Positions 33,690-40,816 of a stretch of 64,000 nucleotides of DNA are shown here, one piece after another. How positions within the stretch are numbered: position 1 is the first letter of the stretch; each line of letters begins with the position of its first letter. The translations under genes and the position numbers were made by a program. The stretch comes from Phycicoccus jejuensis (GTDB lineage: Bacteria; Actinomycetota; Actinomycetes; Actinomycetales; Dermatophilaceae), in NCBI RefSeq assembly GCF_000720925.1, contig NZ_JOEE01000001.1:62001-126000 (forward strand), read 5' to 3'. The notes under the pieces were generated by a model, which made no database searches, was not told the origin of the DNA, and saw nothing but the letters and a program-made list of their open reading frames with translations.

Positions 33690-34335
33690 CGGCGTCGAGC
33701 TCGTCGGCGACCGGGGTGTCGCCGGTGTTGAACTCGACGACCGCGTGCGCCGTGCCCGGGCGCGCGAGGACCTCTGCGATGACGAGGGCGACGTCGGCGC
33801 GCGGCACCGACCCCTTGCCCGCACCGGTGCGCGAGGTCTCGATGCGGCCGGTCGACGGGTCGTCGGTCAGGGCGCTGGGGCGGACGAGGGTCCACGCGAG
33901 ACCCGAGGCCTGCAGGTGCTCGTCGGCCGCGGTCTTGGCGTCCGCGTAGGCGAAGAAGGCGTCGTCCTCCGGCACACCGTGGTCCGGCCCGGCGCCGTAG
34001 TACGACACCATGACGTAGCGCTCGACGCCGGCCTCGAGGGCGGCGTCCATCGAGCGGATGGCGGCGTCGCGGTCGACGGCGTAGGTGCGCTCGGGGTCAC
34101 CGCCACCGGCGCCGGCGGACCAGACGACGGCGTCGAAGCCGCGGACGAGGTCGGCGAGCTCGGGGGTCGACATCGACTGCACGTCGGCGACCTTCGCGGT
34201 GGCGCCGTCGGCCTCGACGTCGGCCGCGTGCTCGGGGTTGCGGATCACCGCGGTGACCTCGTGGGAGCGCTCGGCGAGGAGGGGGGTCAGGTGGCGGGCG
34301 ACCTTGCCGTGGCCGCCGATCGTGAGGATGCGCAT
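33679..34335 (-). CDS. NAD(P)H-binding atypical SDR
   Basis: A 218-residue Rossmann protein of the NAD(P)-binding (NmrA/YhfK-like) group. The nucleotide motif is MRILTIGGHGKVARHL (GxxGxxG type at about 7-13), followed by VTAVIRNPEHAADVEADGA. The active-site region reads YVMVSYYGAG and the YADAKTAADEHL helix gives Tyr-x3-Lys. Such proteins act as flavin/quinone reductases or redox sensors; the substrate is unknown. The start is ATG at 34335. It converges with the GCS2 gene, and its upstream 137 bases hold no recognised feature. Confidence 0.88.
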   Translation of the reverse strand: MRILTIGGHGKVARHLTPLLAERSHEVTAVIRNPEHAADVEADGATAKVADVQSMSTPELADLVRGFDAVVWSAGAGGGDPERTYAVDRDAAIRSMDAALEAGVERYVMVSYYGAGPDHGVPEDDAFFAYADAKTAADEHLQASGLAWTLVRPSALTDDPSTGRIETSRTGAGKGSVPRADVALVIAEVLARPGTAHAVVEFNTGDTPVADELDAVSR

Positions 34336-34472
34336 GTCCGGGCCAACACCCGCGTCGGGGCCGCTGTTCCGGACCTTCGACAGTCCGGCCCATCCGGGGT
34401 CGAGTGCGGAAGCGGTCGCCGGGGCAGCCACGTGCGCCCTCGACCCCGGAAGGAGAGGGGCGTGGGGGACGG

Positions 34473-34886
34473 TCAGGCGAGGGCGGCGACGGCGGCCACG
34501 AGCCCGGCGAGCGCCGTCACGGAGCGCGCGGCGTCGACGGCGCGCAGCCGCCGGGCGAGCGCCGGGGTGCGCCCCTCGCGCCCGAGCGCCCCGTGGGTGG
34601 GGGCGGCGAGGAGCGCGGTGAGGAGGAGCACGACCCCCTGGAGGGCGACCGCCAGCAGGACCGCGGGGGTGCGCGGCCCGGCGGCGACGACCCATGCGAC
34701 GGCGCCGAGCACCGCGGCGTACGTCGGGACGACGAGGACGAGGATTCGGCGCGAGTGCCGGTCGTGGGCGGCGGCGAAGCGGTCGGCCGGCTGCTCGAGG
34801 AGGGTCGGGTAGGCGAGCGTGCTGACGGCCAGCTGGAACGCCGCGTGCCACGCGGCCACCGCGGCGAGGGCGACGAGCGGGGTCAC
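34473..34886 (-). CDS. Small membrane protein, four predicted helices
   Basis: A 137-residue integral membrane protein that I cannot name. Hydrophobic segments are at the N-terminus (VTPLVALAAVAAWHAAFQLA), around RILVLVVPTYAAVLGAVAWVV, around PAVLLAVALQGVVLLLTALLAA and at the C-terminus (SVTALAGLVAAVAALA). The layout of short helices with LAYPTLLEQPADRFAAAHDRHSRRI between helices one and two resembles uncharacterised actinobacterial proteins. The GTG start overlaps the stop of the DUF2071 gene as GTGA, so both are co-translated. Confidence 0.72.
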   Translation of the reverse strand: MTPLVALAAVAAWHAAFQLAVSTLAYPTLLEQPADRFAAAHDRHSRRILVLVVPTYAAVLGAVAWVVAAGPRTPAVLLAVALQGVVLLLTALLAAPTHGALGREGRTPALARRLRAVDAARSVTALAGLVAAVAALA

Positions 34887-35623
34887 CACCCGGTGGTCCG
34901 CAGCCGGCGGGGCATCCCGAACGCGGTCCGTGTGCCGGCCGAGTGCAGGACGCTGTCGGGCGGGCGCGCGGCGAGGTCGGCGAACCCGGCGGCCCCGAGC
35001 AGCTCGTCGTCGAGGTCGAGCAGCTCGGCCCGGCGCAGCGGCCACGGCGGGTGCTCGTTGGGGACCCACGCCGTCCGCCCGGCGACGCGCGTGTGCAGGC
35101 CGAAGCGTGCGGTGACGAACTCGGACACCGGGTCCGGCTCGGGCAGCTCCTCGCCGACGCGGACCCGCATCGTCGAGCGGGCGCCGCGCGGGCCGGGCAG
35201 CCGGCGCGTCGAGGTGTAGCGGACCTCGTCGCCGGAGCGCTCCATCCGCATCCGGGCCCACGTGTACGGCGTACCGAAGACGACGCGGGCGCCGACGGCG
35301 ACGAGGGTGCGCTCGCACTCCAGCGACCCGAAGACCACGCCGTGCCGACCCTCGTCGTCGACGGAGTAGAAGCGGACGTTGGTCTCGAGGAAGTCGCCGA
35401 GCCACGGCACCGCCGGCCCGCGGCCGAAGCCGGCCCGGTGCATCCGGAAGGGGATGAGCCCGACGTACGTCACGCCGTCGAGGACGTCGGGGCGGGCACC
35501 GGCCGGCAGGAGCGGGGCGACGCGCTCGGGCTCCACCGCCCAGTGGACGAACGTGATGTCGCGCCACTGCTGGCGCATCGTCCGCGGGCCCGTCAGCGGA
35601 GGAGCCTCGACGCGTACCTGCAT
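34883..35623 (-). CDS. DUF2071 family protein (YqjF-like)
   Basis: A 246-residue protein with the DUF2071 signature: QQWRDITFVHWAVEPERVAPLLPAG near the start, VTYVGLIPFRMHRAGFGRGPAVPWLGDFLETNVRFYS in the first third and PYTWARMRMERSGDEVRYTSTRR in the middle. The fold is acetoacetate decarboxylase-like, but no catalytic Lys assignment is safe. The function is unknown. The start is ATG at 35623, with a good N-terminus for the family. Its stop overlaps the small membrane gene, suggesting a functional pair. Confidence 0.87.
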   Translation of the reverse strand: MQVRVEAPPLTGPRTMRQQWRDITFVHWAVEPERVAPLLPAGARPDVLDGVTYVGLIPFRMHRAGFGRGPAVPWLGDFLETNVRFYSVDDEGRHGVVFGSLECERTLVAVGARVVFGTPYTWARMRMERSGDEVRYTSTRRLPGPRGARSTMRVRVGEELPEPDPVSEFVTARFGLHTRVAGRTAWVPNEHPPWPLRRAELLDLDDELLGAAGFADLAARPPDSVLHSAGTRTAFGMPRRLRTTGW

Positions 35624-35706
35624 GATCCGAGTGTCGGTCGCGCGCAGGCCCGTCGGGCGGCTCGGTGGCGCCGGCCGCCGGCCGCCGTCGAAGGAGCCGG
35701 CCGGCG

Positions 35707-35904
35707 TCAGTGCAGGCGGGAGCGCCGGCGACGCAGCTCGCGGACGACCGCCGCCTGCCGCCGGACGACGCGCAGGTCGCGCTCCGAGAGGCCGTGGCCG
35801 GCCCGGCCGCGCAGCGCGTCCTCGGTCGAGGCGAGCTCCGCGATGAGGTCGCGGACCGACGCGGTCGTGGGGGCGGTGGTCGGGAGCGGCGCCGTCGTCG
35901 TCAT
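35707..35904 (-). CDS. Hypothetical small basic protein
   Basis: A 65-residue protein that I do not recognise. The first 18 residues are Thr/Pro/Ala-rich and the rest is a predicted charged helix: SVRDLIAELASTEDALRGRAGHGLSERDLRVVRRQAAVVRELRRRRSRL. The ATG is preceded by GGTGGAGGC, a good ribosome-binding site, and the frame fills an otherwise empty stretch between the DUF2071 and glpD genes. Composition and start support a real gene, but it could be a chance frame. Confidence 0.5.
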   Translation of the reverse strand: MTTTAPLPTTAPTTASVRDLIAELASTEDALRGRAGHGLSERDLRVVRRQAAVVRELRRRRSRLH

Positions 35905-36004
35905 GCCTCCACCCTCGGGTGGGTGCCTCGGGACGGCTTCGGCCCCGACTGTGGGGTCGCTGTCAGGGCCGCGTCGGGCATCACCGGGAGGCGACGGGCA
36001 GGCC

Positions 36005-37666
36005 TCAGGCCGAGGTGCGGTCCTCGTCGGCCACGGTGTGCCGCTCGCGGTGGCGGGCGTCGAGGTACTCGGCCAGGCGCCGGTCGGCGTCGTCGCCGAA
36101 GAGGATCCGGGCGACCTCGCGCAGCCCCTCGGAGCCCTCGATGTCCTCGTCGCGCACGACGAGGTCGATCTTGGAGCGGCGGCGCATGAAGTCGTCGAGC
36201 GTGACGACCATCTCGTGCTGCGCGGCGGTGTAGAGCTCGGCGCGCAGGTAGTCGGCCGAGCCCATGACGTCCTCGCCCATCGACGGGTCGGCGCGGATGG
36301 CCTCGAGCAGGTCGAAGGCGCGCCGGCCGTAGCGGCGCCACAGCCGGTCGGTCAGCGGCTCGGTGTCGGGCTTGGTCCGCAGCGCGTCGAGGCGCATCAG
36401 CCGGGCCTGCCGGTAGAACTCGGCGCGGGTCTGCGCGGCGGGCTCGCCGTACCAGTTGCCGAGGTCCTTCTCGAGCGGGATGCCGAGACGCACGACCTCC
36501 TCCGCGACCTCCTCGCCGACGTTGAGGCAGTCCGTCAGCTTGCCGCCGAGGACCGTGACGACGCGCTGGTGGTCGTCGCGCTCGATCTCGTGCTTGCGCG
36601 ACAGCGAGGTCCAGTCGGCCTGGTCCTGGTCGCCCGCGCCGCGGCTGACGACGAGGGGGCGCACGCCGCAGCGCTCGGCGATGACGTCGTCGGCGGTCAG
36701 CGGCTGCGCGAGGTCGAGGCGCTTGTTGATCTGCTCGAGGAGGAACTCGCGGTCCTCGTCGGTCACCTCGGTGTACGGGCTGTCGACCCGGGTGTCGGTC
36801 GTGCCGATGACCGAGCGGCGGCCCATCGGGATGACGTAGAAGAGGCGCTGGGTGTCGTCGAAGAACGCCAGCACGCGGTCGTGCTTGGTCGTCGTCAGGC
36901 GGGGGACGACGAGGTGGATGCCCTTGGAGTAGACGATCCGGTGCTCGGTGCGCAGGTCCCAGGACTCGTTGATCTCGTCGACGAACGGGCCGGCGGCGTT
37001 GACGACGACCCGCGCGGCGGTCGTCACCTCACGGCCGGTGTCGGTGTCGCGCAGGCGGCAGACCCAGCGGTCGCCGATGCGCTCGGCCGAGACGAGCTCG
37101 ACGTAGTTGGCGACGGAGGCGCCGGCCTCGAGGGCGGAGCGGACGAAGGAGAAGACGAACCGGCTGTCGTTGTCGACGAGGAAGGCGTCGCGGTACTCGA
37201 TGGCGCCGCGGACGTCGGTCGTGTCGATGGCCGGCTCCTGCTCCTTGACGTCGTCGGCGTCGTAGAGGTGCGGGCGCTTGGTGCCGAAGAGGCCGATGCC
37301 CCAGTAGGCCGTGGCCCCGAGGCCGGCGAACCACGGTGCGTACGGCGAGCCGTGGTCGAGCGCGGCGAGGAAGCCGATCTCGCGGATGTTGTCGGGGTAG
37401 GCCTTCATCAGCCGGTTGCGGCTGCGGCAGAGGCCGAAGACGAGCGGCAGCTCGTAGTTCTCGAGGTACTTGAAGCCACCCCACACGAGGTTGGAGGACT
37501 CCTGGCTGACGAAGCCGCCGAAGTCGCCCCGGTCGATGAGCGCGACGGAGGCCCCACGGCCGGCCAGCGCCGCCGCGGAGACGGCGCCGTTGATGCCGGC
37601 GCCGACGACGAGGACGTCGAACAGGCCGCCGTCGATCCGCTCGATGTTCGTCGATCGCAGGCTCAT
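36005..37666 (-). CDS. glpD: Glycerol-3-phosphate dehydrogenase (FAD-dependent)
   Basis: A 553-residue membrane-associated flavoenzyme oxidising sn-glycerol 3-phosphate to dihydroxyacetone phosphate and passing electrons to quinone. The FAD motif is DVLVVGAGINGAVSAAALAGRG (about 17-38), followed by the GGFVSQESSNLVWGGFKYLEN substrate/FAD block. A central YVIPMGRRSVIGTTDT and VLGGKLTDCLNVGEEV follow, then the C-terminal helical DAO_C domain. Length and motifs match bacterial GlpD/GlpA-type enzymes. The start is ATG at 37666. No glpK or glpF is adjacent. A family I palindrome stands upstream between it and the epimerase gene. Confidence 0.93.
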   Translation of the reverse strand: MSLRSTNIERIDGGLFDVLVVGAGINGAVSAAALAGRGASVALIDRGDFGGFVSQESSNLVWGGFKYLENYELPLVFGLCRSRNRLMKAYPDNIREIGFLAALDHGSPYAPWFAGLGATAYWGIGLFGTKRPHLYDADDVKEQEPAIDTTDVRGAIEYRDAFLVDNDSRFVFSFVRSALEAGASVANYVELVSAERIGDRWVCRLRDTDTGREVTTAARVVVNAAGPFVDEINESWDLRTEHRIVYSKGIHLVVPRLTTTKHDRVLAFFDDTQRLFYVIPMGRRSVIGTTDTRVDSPYTEVTDEDREFLLEQINKRLDLAQPLTADDVIAERCGVRPLVVSRGAGDQDQADWTSLSRKHEIERDDHQRVVTVLGGKLTDCLNVGEEVAEEVVRLGIPLEKDLGNWYGEPAAQTRAEFYRQARLMRLDALRTKPDTEPLTDRLWRRYGRRAFDLLEAIRADPSMGEDVMGSADYLRAELYTAAQHEMVVTLDDFMRRRSKIDLVVRDEDIEGSEGLREVARILFGDDADRRLAEYLDARHRERHTVADEDRTSA

Positions 37667-37751
37667 GACCCCAGCGTAGGCGTCCCGCGGCGCACACCGG
37701 GGCGGAGGGGGCGGGGCTGGACAGCGCCCGCCCCGCCCCATCCTCGACTTC

Positions 37752-37810
37752 TTGCGAGTTCCGCCGCTCGACACGCCGTCGGGCGGTGTGTCGAGCGGGG
37801 GAACCGGCAA
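37752..37810. repeat. Intergenic palindrome, family I copy 3
   Basis: The outer arms start TTGCGAGTTCCGCCGCTCGA and end with its near complement, about 27 bases each with a few mismatches. The flanks CGACTTC (left) and TCAGTGGGG (right) match the copies at 16170 and 16251, over 21 kb away. It lies between the 3' end of the epimerase gene and the glpD start, both on the minus strand. Confidence 0.87.
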
Positions 37811-37830
37811 TCAGTGGGGAGGTGCGGGGG

Positions 37831-38730
37831 TCAGCCGGCGCGGGGGTCGTCGAGGACGTCGCGCCAGGAGTGCTGCGGCTCGTAGCCGAGGAGGCGCTTG
37901 GCCTTGTCGATGCAGAAGAAGGTCTCGTGCTCGCCCATCTCGCGGCGGACCTCGACCCCGTCGTAGAACTGCTCGACGAGCTCGGCCGTCGTCGCGGCGA
38001 CGGAGTGGTCGGCGTTGGCGATGTTGAAGACCTCGAAGCCGAGGCCGTCGGTGGCCAGGCAGCGGTCGATCGCCTGCGCGAGGTCGCGGACGTCGATGTA
38101 GGCGAAGATGTTGCGCCGCCGCTGGGCCGGGTCCTCGAGGAAGCCGGGGAACCGCTCCGCGTACTCGTGCGGCTCGATGACGTTGTTGATCCGCAGCCCG
38201 TAGACGTCGGCCCCGGTGCGGCGCTGCAGCGAGCGCGCCGTCGTCTCGTTGACGACCTTCGAGGTCGCGTAGGCGTCCTCGGGCACGGTCGGGTGCTCCT
38301 CGTCGACCGGCAGGTACTCGGGCTTGCGCTCGCCGCGCGCGAAGCAGATGCCGTAGGTGGTCTCGGACGAGGCGAAGACGACCTTGCGGATGCCGAGGAT
38401 CGCGGCGGCCTCGAGGACGTTCCACGTCGAGAGGACGTTGTTCGCGTAGGTCTCGTTGTCGGCCTTGAGCAGGATGGCGGGGACCGCAGCCAGGTGGACG
38501 ATCGCGTCGTAGGCCCGCTCCTGCGGCTCGTCGAGCTCGTCGAAGGAGGCAGGCATCCGCAGCGTGGAGAGCAGCTGCCCGAGGTCGGTCAGCTCGACGT
38601 CGAGGTCGGTGACGCCGTCGAGGCCGAGCGGGGCGCGGTCGAGGTTGGTGACGGTGTGGCCGTGCTCGACGAGGTACGGGACGACGTGGCGGCCGGCCTT
38701 GCCGCTGCCACCGGTGAGGAGGATGCGCAT
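37831..38730 (-). CDS. NAD-dependent epimerase/dehydratase
   Basis: A 299-residue extended SDR. The nucleotide motif MRILLTGGSGKAGRHV (GxxGxxG) opens the protein; VHLAAVPA marks the strand 4 region and VVFASSETTYG provides the Ser/Thr position. YATSKVVNETTARSL provides Tyr-x3-Lys. The C-terminal substrate domain contains FAYIDVRDLAQAIDRCL and GFEVFNIANADHSV. It probably acts on a sugar or nucleotide-sugar; the product is not identified. The start is ATG at 38730. It lies between two palindromic elements on a run of minus-strand genes. Confidence 0.9.
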   Translation of the reverse strand: MRILLTGGSGKAGRHVVPYLVEHGHTVTNLDRAPLGLDGVTDLDVELTDLGQLLSTLRMPASFDELDEPQERAYDAIVHLAAVPAILLKADNETYANNVLSTWNVLEAAAILGIRKVVFASSETTYGICFARGERKPEYLPVDEEHPTVPEDAYATSKVVNETTARSLQRRTGADVYGLRINNVIEPHEYAERFPGFLEDPAQRRRNIFAYIDVRDLAQAIDRCLATDGLGFEVFNIANADHSVAATTAELVEQFYDGVEVRREMGEHETFFCIDKAKRLLGYEPQHSWRDVLDDPRAG

Positions 38731-38793
38731 CCCGTCATCCTCACACCCCGATCGACGGGTTCGGCCCGCGTGCGCAGCCTGACCCGCTCCCGC

Positions 38794-38846
38794 CGCGAAC
38801 GTGTGTCAACCGCCGGGGAAGACCGGCGGTTTCACACGCGATCGCG
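38794..38846. repeat. Intergenic palindrome, family II copy 2
   Basis: The arms begin CGCGAACGTGTGTCAACCGC and end near its complement, around the loop GGAAGA. The inner stem CCGCCGG/CCGGCGG, the loop type and the outer CGCGAACG match the element at 12707-12762, with scattered substitutions. It sits between two codirectional minus-strand genes. Confidence 0.85.
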
Positions 38847-38859
38847 AAAGGCGGGAGGG

Positions 38860-39774
38860 TCAGAGGGTGAAGGAGACGCCCGTCAGGTCCTCGGAGCGGT
38901 CGAAGAGGGTGCGGCCGAGGGTCGCGTCCTGCGCCCAGCGCGAGCGGCGGGCCTCGCCGACCGGCCCGCGGGTCTCGCCGATGCCGGTGGGGCCGGAGTA
39001 GGTGCCCCCGCCCGCGACCGTCGCGGCGTACAGCGGGCCCTCGGCGCCCTTCTCGGGGCCGGGGAAGAGCAGCCTGACGCCGAGCTGGCCGATCGTGCCG
39101 ACGACGGGGATGGCCCCCATGCCGTCCTTGCTCGCGACGAGGTTGGTCGCGGAGACGCCGGGGTGGGCGGCGTTCGAGGTGAGCGCGACGCCGGCGGCGC
39201 GGGCGCGTCGCTCGAGCTCGTCGGCGAAGAGGAGGTTGGCCAGCTTGGAGCGGCCGTAGGTCGTCTGCGGGTCGTAGCCCTCGCGCGGGTTGCCCTCGCA
39301 GACCGCGCCGTCGCCCCGGTGGTGGGCGATCGAGGCCACGGTCGTCACCCGCGCGGCGGGCGCCTCGAGCAGGTGCGGCAGGAGGAGGCCCGTCAGCGCG
39401 AAGTGGCCGAGGTGGTTGGTGCCGAACTGCAGCTCGAAGCCGTCCTCGGTCTCGCGGTACCGGGGCGGGGTCATGACGCCGGCGTTGTTGAGCAGCAGGT
39501 CGAGCGGCCCGTCCCACCCCTCGGCGAACTCGCGGACCGACGCCTGCGAGGCGAGGTCGAGCCGCCGCACCGAGACCGCGCCGGGGGCGCCGGTGCGCCG
39601 GATGCGCTCGGCCGCCTGCTCGCCGGCCTGCGTGTTGCGCACGGCGAGGACGACGTCGGCGCCGTGCCGGGCGAGCTCGCGCGCCTCGACCAGCCCGATG
39701 CCGGAGTTCGCCCCGGTGACGACAGCGCGGCGTCCGGTGAGGTCGGGGATCTGCTCGAAGGTCCAGCGGCTCAT
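38860..39774 (-). CDS. SDR family oxidoreductase, retinol dehydrogenase-like
   Basis: A 304-residue short-chain dehydrogenase. The cofactor motif is VVTGANSGIGLVEARELARHG (about 18-38), with Arg after strand 2 (VRNTQAGEQAA) suggesting NADPH. DLLLNNAGVM and VTTVASIAHH follow, and the catalytic YGRSKLANLLFADEL gives Tyr-x3-Lys. The NNAG phrase and the long C-terminus resemble WW-domain oxidoreductase/retinol dehydrogenase relatives in actinobacteria. Substrate is unknown. The start is ATG at 39774. It is followed by a family II palindrome. Confidence 0.9.
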   Translation of the reverse strand: MSRWTFEQIPDLTGRRAVVTGANSGIGLVEARELARHGADVVLAVRNTQAGEQAAERIRRTGAPGAVSVRRLDLASQASVREFAEGWDGPLDLLLNNAGVMTPPRYRETEDGFELQFGTNHLGHFALTGLLLPHLLEAPAARVTTVASIAHHRGDGAVCEGNPREGYDPQTTYGRSKLANLLFADELERRARAAGVALTSNAAHPGVSATNLVASKDGMGAIPVVGTIGQLGVRLLFPGPEKGAEGPLYAATVAGGGTYSGPTGIGETRGPVGEARRSRWAQDATLGRTLFDRSEDLTGVSFTL

Positions 39775-39857
39775 GCGTGCTCCTCGGTGGTCGGCTCTCG
39801 GGGGGTCAGCGCGCGGGGCGCCGGCGGGGTTCCGCCGCCGGCGCGGCGCGGTGGGGG

Positions 39858-40268
39858 TCAGCGGCGGCGCAGCTCGACGACGGGGATGACGCGCGTCGTC
39901 TTCTGCTCGTAGGACCGGAAGCCCTCGGACATCGCAGTGAAGCGGGCCCACGCGGCGTCGCGCTCCTCCGGCGGCAGCACCCGCGCGGTCACCGGCACCG
40001 TGCCGTCGTCCGGCGTCTCGATCTCGGTCTCCGGGTGGGCGCGCAGGTTGTGGAACCAGTCGGGGTTGCCCGGTGCGCCGGCCTTGGAGGCGGCGACGAG
40101 CCAGACGTCCTCCCCGTCACGGACGGTGGCGAGGGGCGAGACGCGCGCGGTGCCGGTGCGCGCCCCCACGTGGTGCAGCAGGACGAGGCCGCGGCCGAAG
40201 CCCATGGTCCGCACCGTGCCGCCGTTGCTGCGGAACTCGTCGATGATGCTCTGGTTCCAGTCGGCCAC
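39858..40268 (-). CDS. F420-dependent nitroreductase (DDN) family protein
   Basis: A 136-residue split-beta-barrel protein of the deazaflavin-dependent nitroreductase family. Visible parts are FRSNGGTVRTMGFGRGLVLLHHVGARTGTARVSPLATVRDG and the conserved WLVAASKAGAPGNPDWFHNLRAHPE block, typical of F420-binding DDN/AOR proteins of actinobacteria. The C-terminus ends EGFRSYEQKTTRVIPVVEL. It would use F420H2 to reduce quinones or other electrophiles. The start is GTG at 40268 with AGGAGG upstream at good spacing. The glyoxalase-like gene lies 74 bases upstream on the same strand. Confidence 0.9.
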   Translation of the reverse strand: MADWNQSIIDEFRSNGGTVRTMGFGRGLVLLHHVGARTGTARVSPLATVRDGEDVWLVAASKAGAPGNPDWFHNLRAHPETEIETPDDGTVPVTARVLPPEERDAAWARFTAMSEGFRSYEQKTTRVIPVVELRRR

Positions 40269-40342
40269 GATGGCCACCTCCTGCTGCGTCGGGACGGCGT
40301 ACGCCCACGTGTCCGAGGCGATCAGCGACGCTGCGCGCGAGG

Positions 40343-40753
40343 CTATTCCGCGGGGCTCTTGGCGGCCTCGCGCTCCGCGCTGTTGCGCAGGATGCAGAAC
40401 TCGTTGCCCTCCGGGTCGGCGAGGACGACCCAGCCGGTGCCCGGACCGTACTTGCCGCGCAGGTCGGCGACCTCCGTGGCACCGTGCGCGAGCAGGCGCG
40501 CGAGCTCGTCGTCGCGGCTGCCCTCGACCGGCTCGAGGTCGAGGTGGATGCGGTTCTTGACCGTCTTCTCCTCGGGGACCTCGATGAAGAGGATGCGGTG
40601 GGTGCGGTCGCGGCTGACGAGCATGCACTCCTCGTGGCCCGGCTCGTTGGGGTCGTCGGGCAGGTCGGTGTAGTCGAGGACGCCCTTCCACCACTCGGAG
40701 AGCTCGTAGGCGTTGCGGCAGTCGACGGAGGTGTGGGAGACGCGCGCGGTCAT
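40343..40753 (-). CDS. VOC/glyoxalase-fold protein
   Basis: A 136-residue protein with the glyoxalase/bleomycin-resistance (VOC) fold, as two beta-alpha-beta units: VSHTSVDCRNAYELSEWWKGVLDY in the first and RIHLDLEPVEGSRDDELARLLAHGATEV in the second. The ending WVVLADPEGNEFCIL is typical of the uncharacterised actinobacterial glyoxalase-like subgroup. Possible metal residues are His and Glu in these strands, but no reaction is known. The start is ATG at 40753. It probably shares a transcript with the F420-type reductase gene downstream. Confidence 0.87.
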   Translation of the reverse strand: MTARVSHTSVDCRNAYELSEWWKGVLDYTDLPDDPNEPGHEECMLVSRDRTHRILFIEVPEEKTVKNRIHLDLEPVEGSRDDELARLLAHGATEVADLRGKYGPGTGWVVLADPEGNEFCILRNSAEREAAKSPAE

Positions 40754-40816
40754 GCCGTCACCCTCCCACCGGCGGCGGGGGCGGGCCAACCGGGTTGCCG
40801 GCCGGGGTGACGGAGG

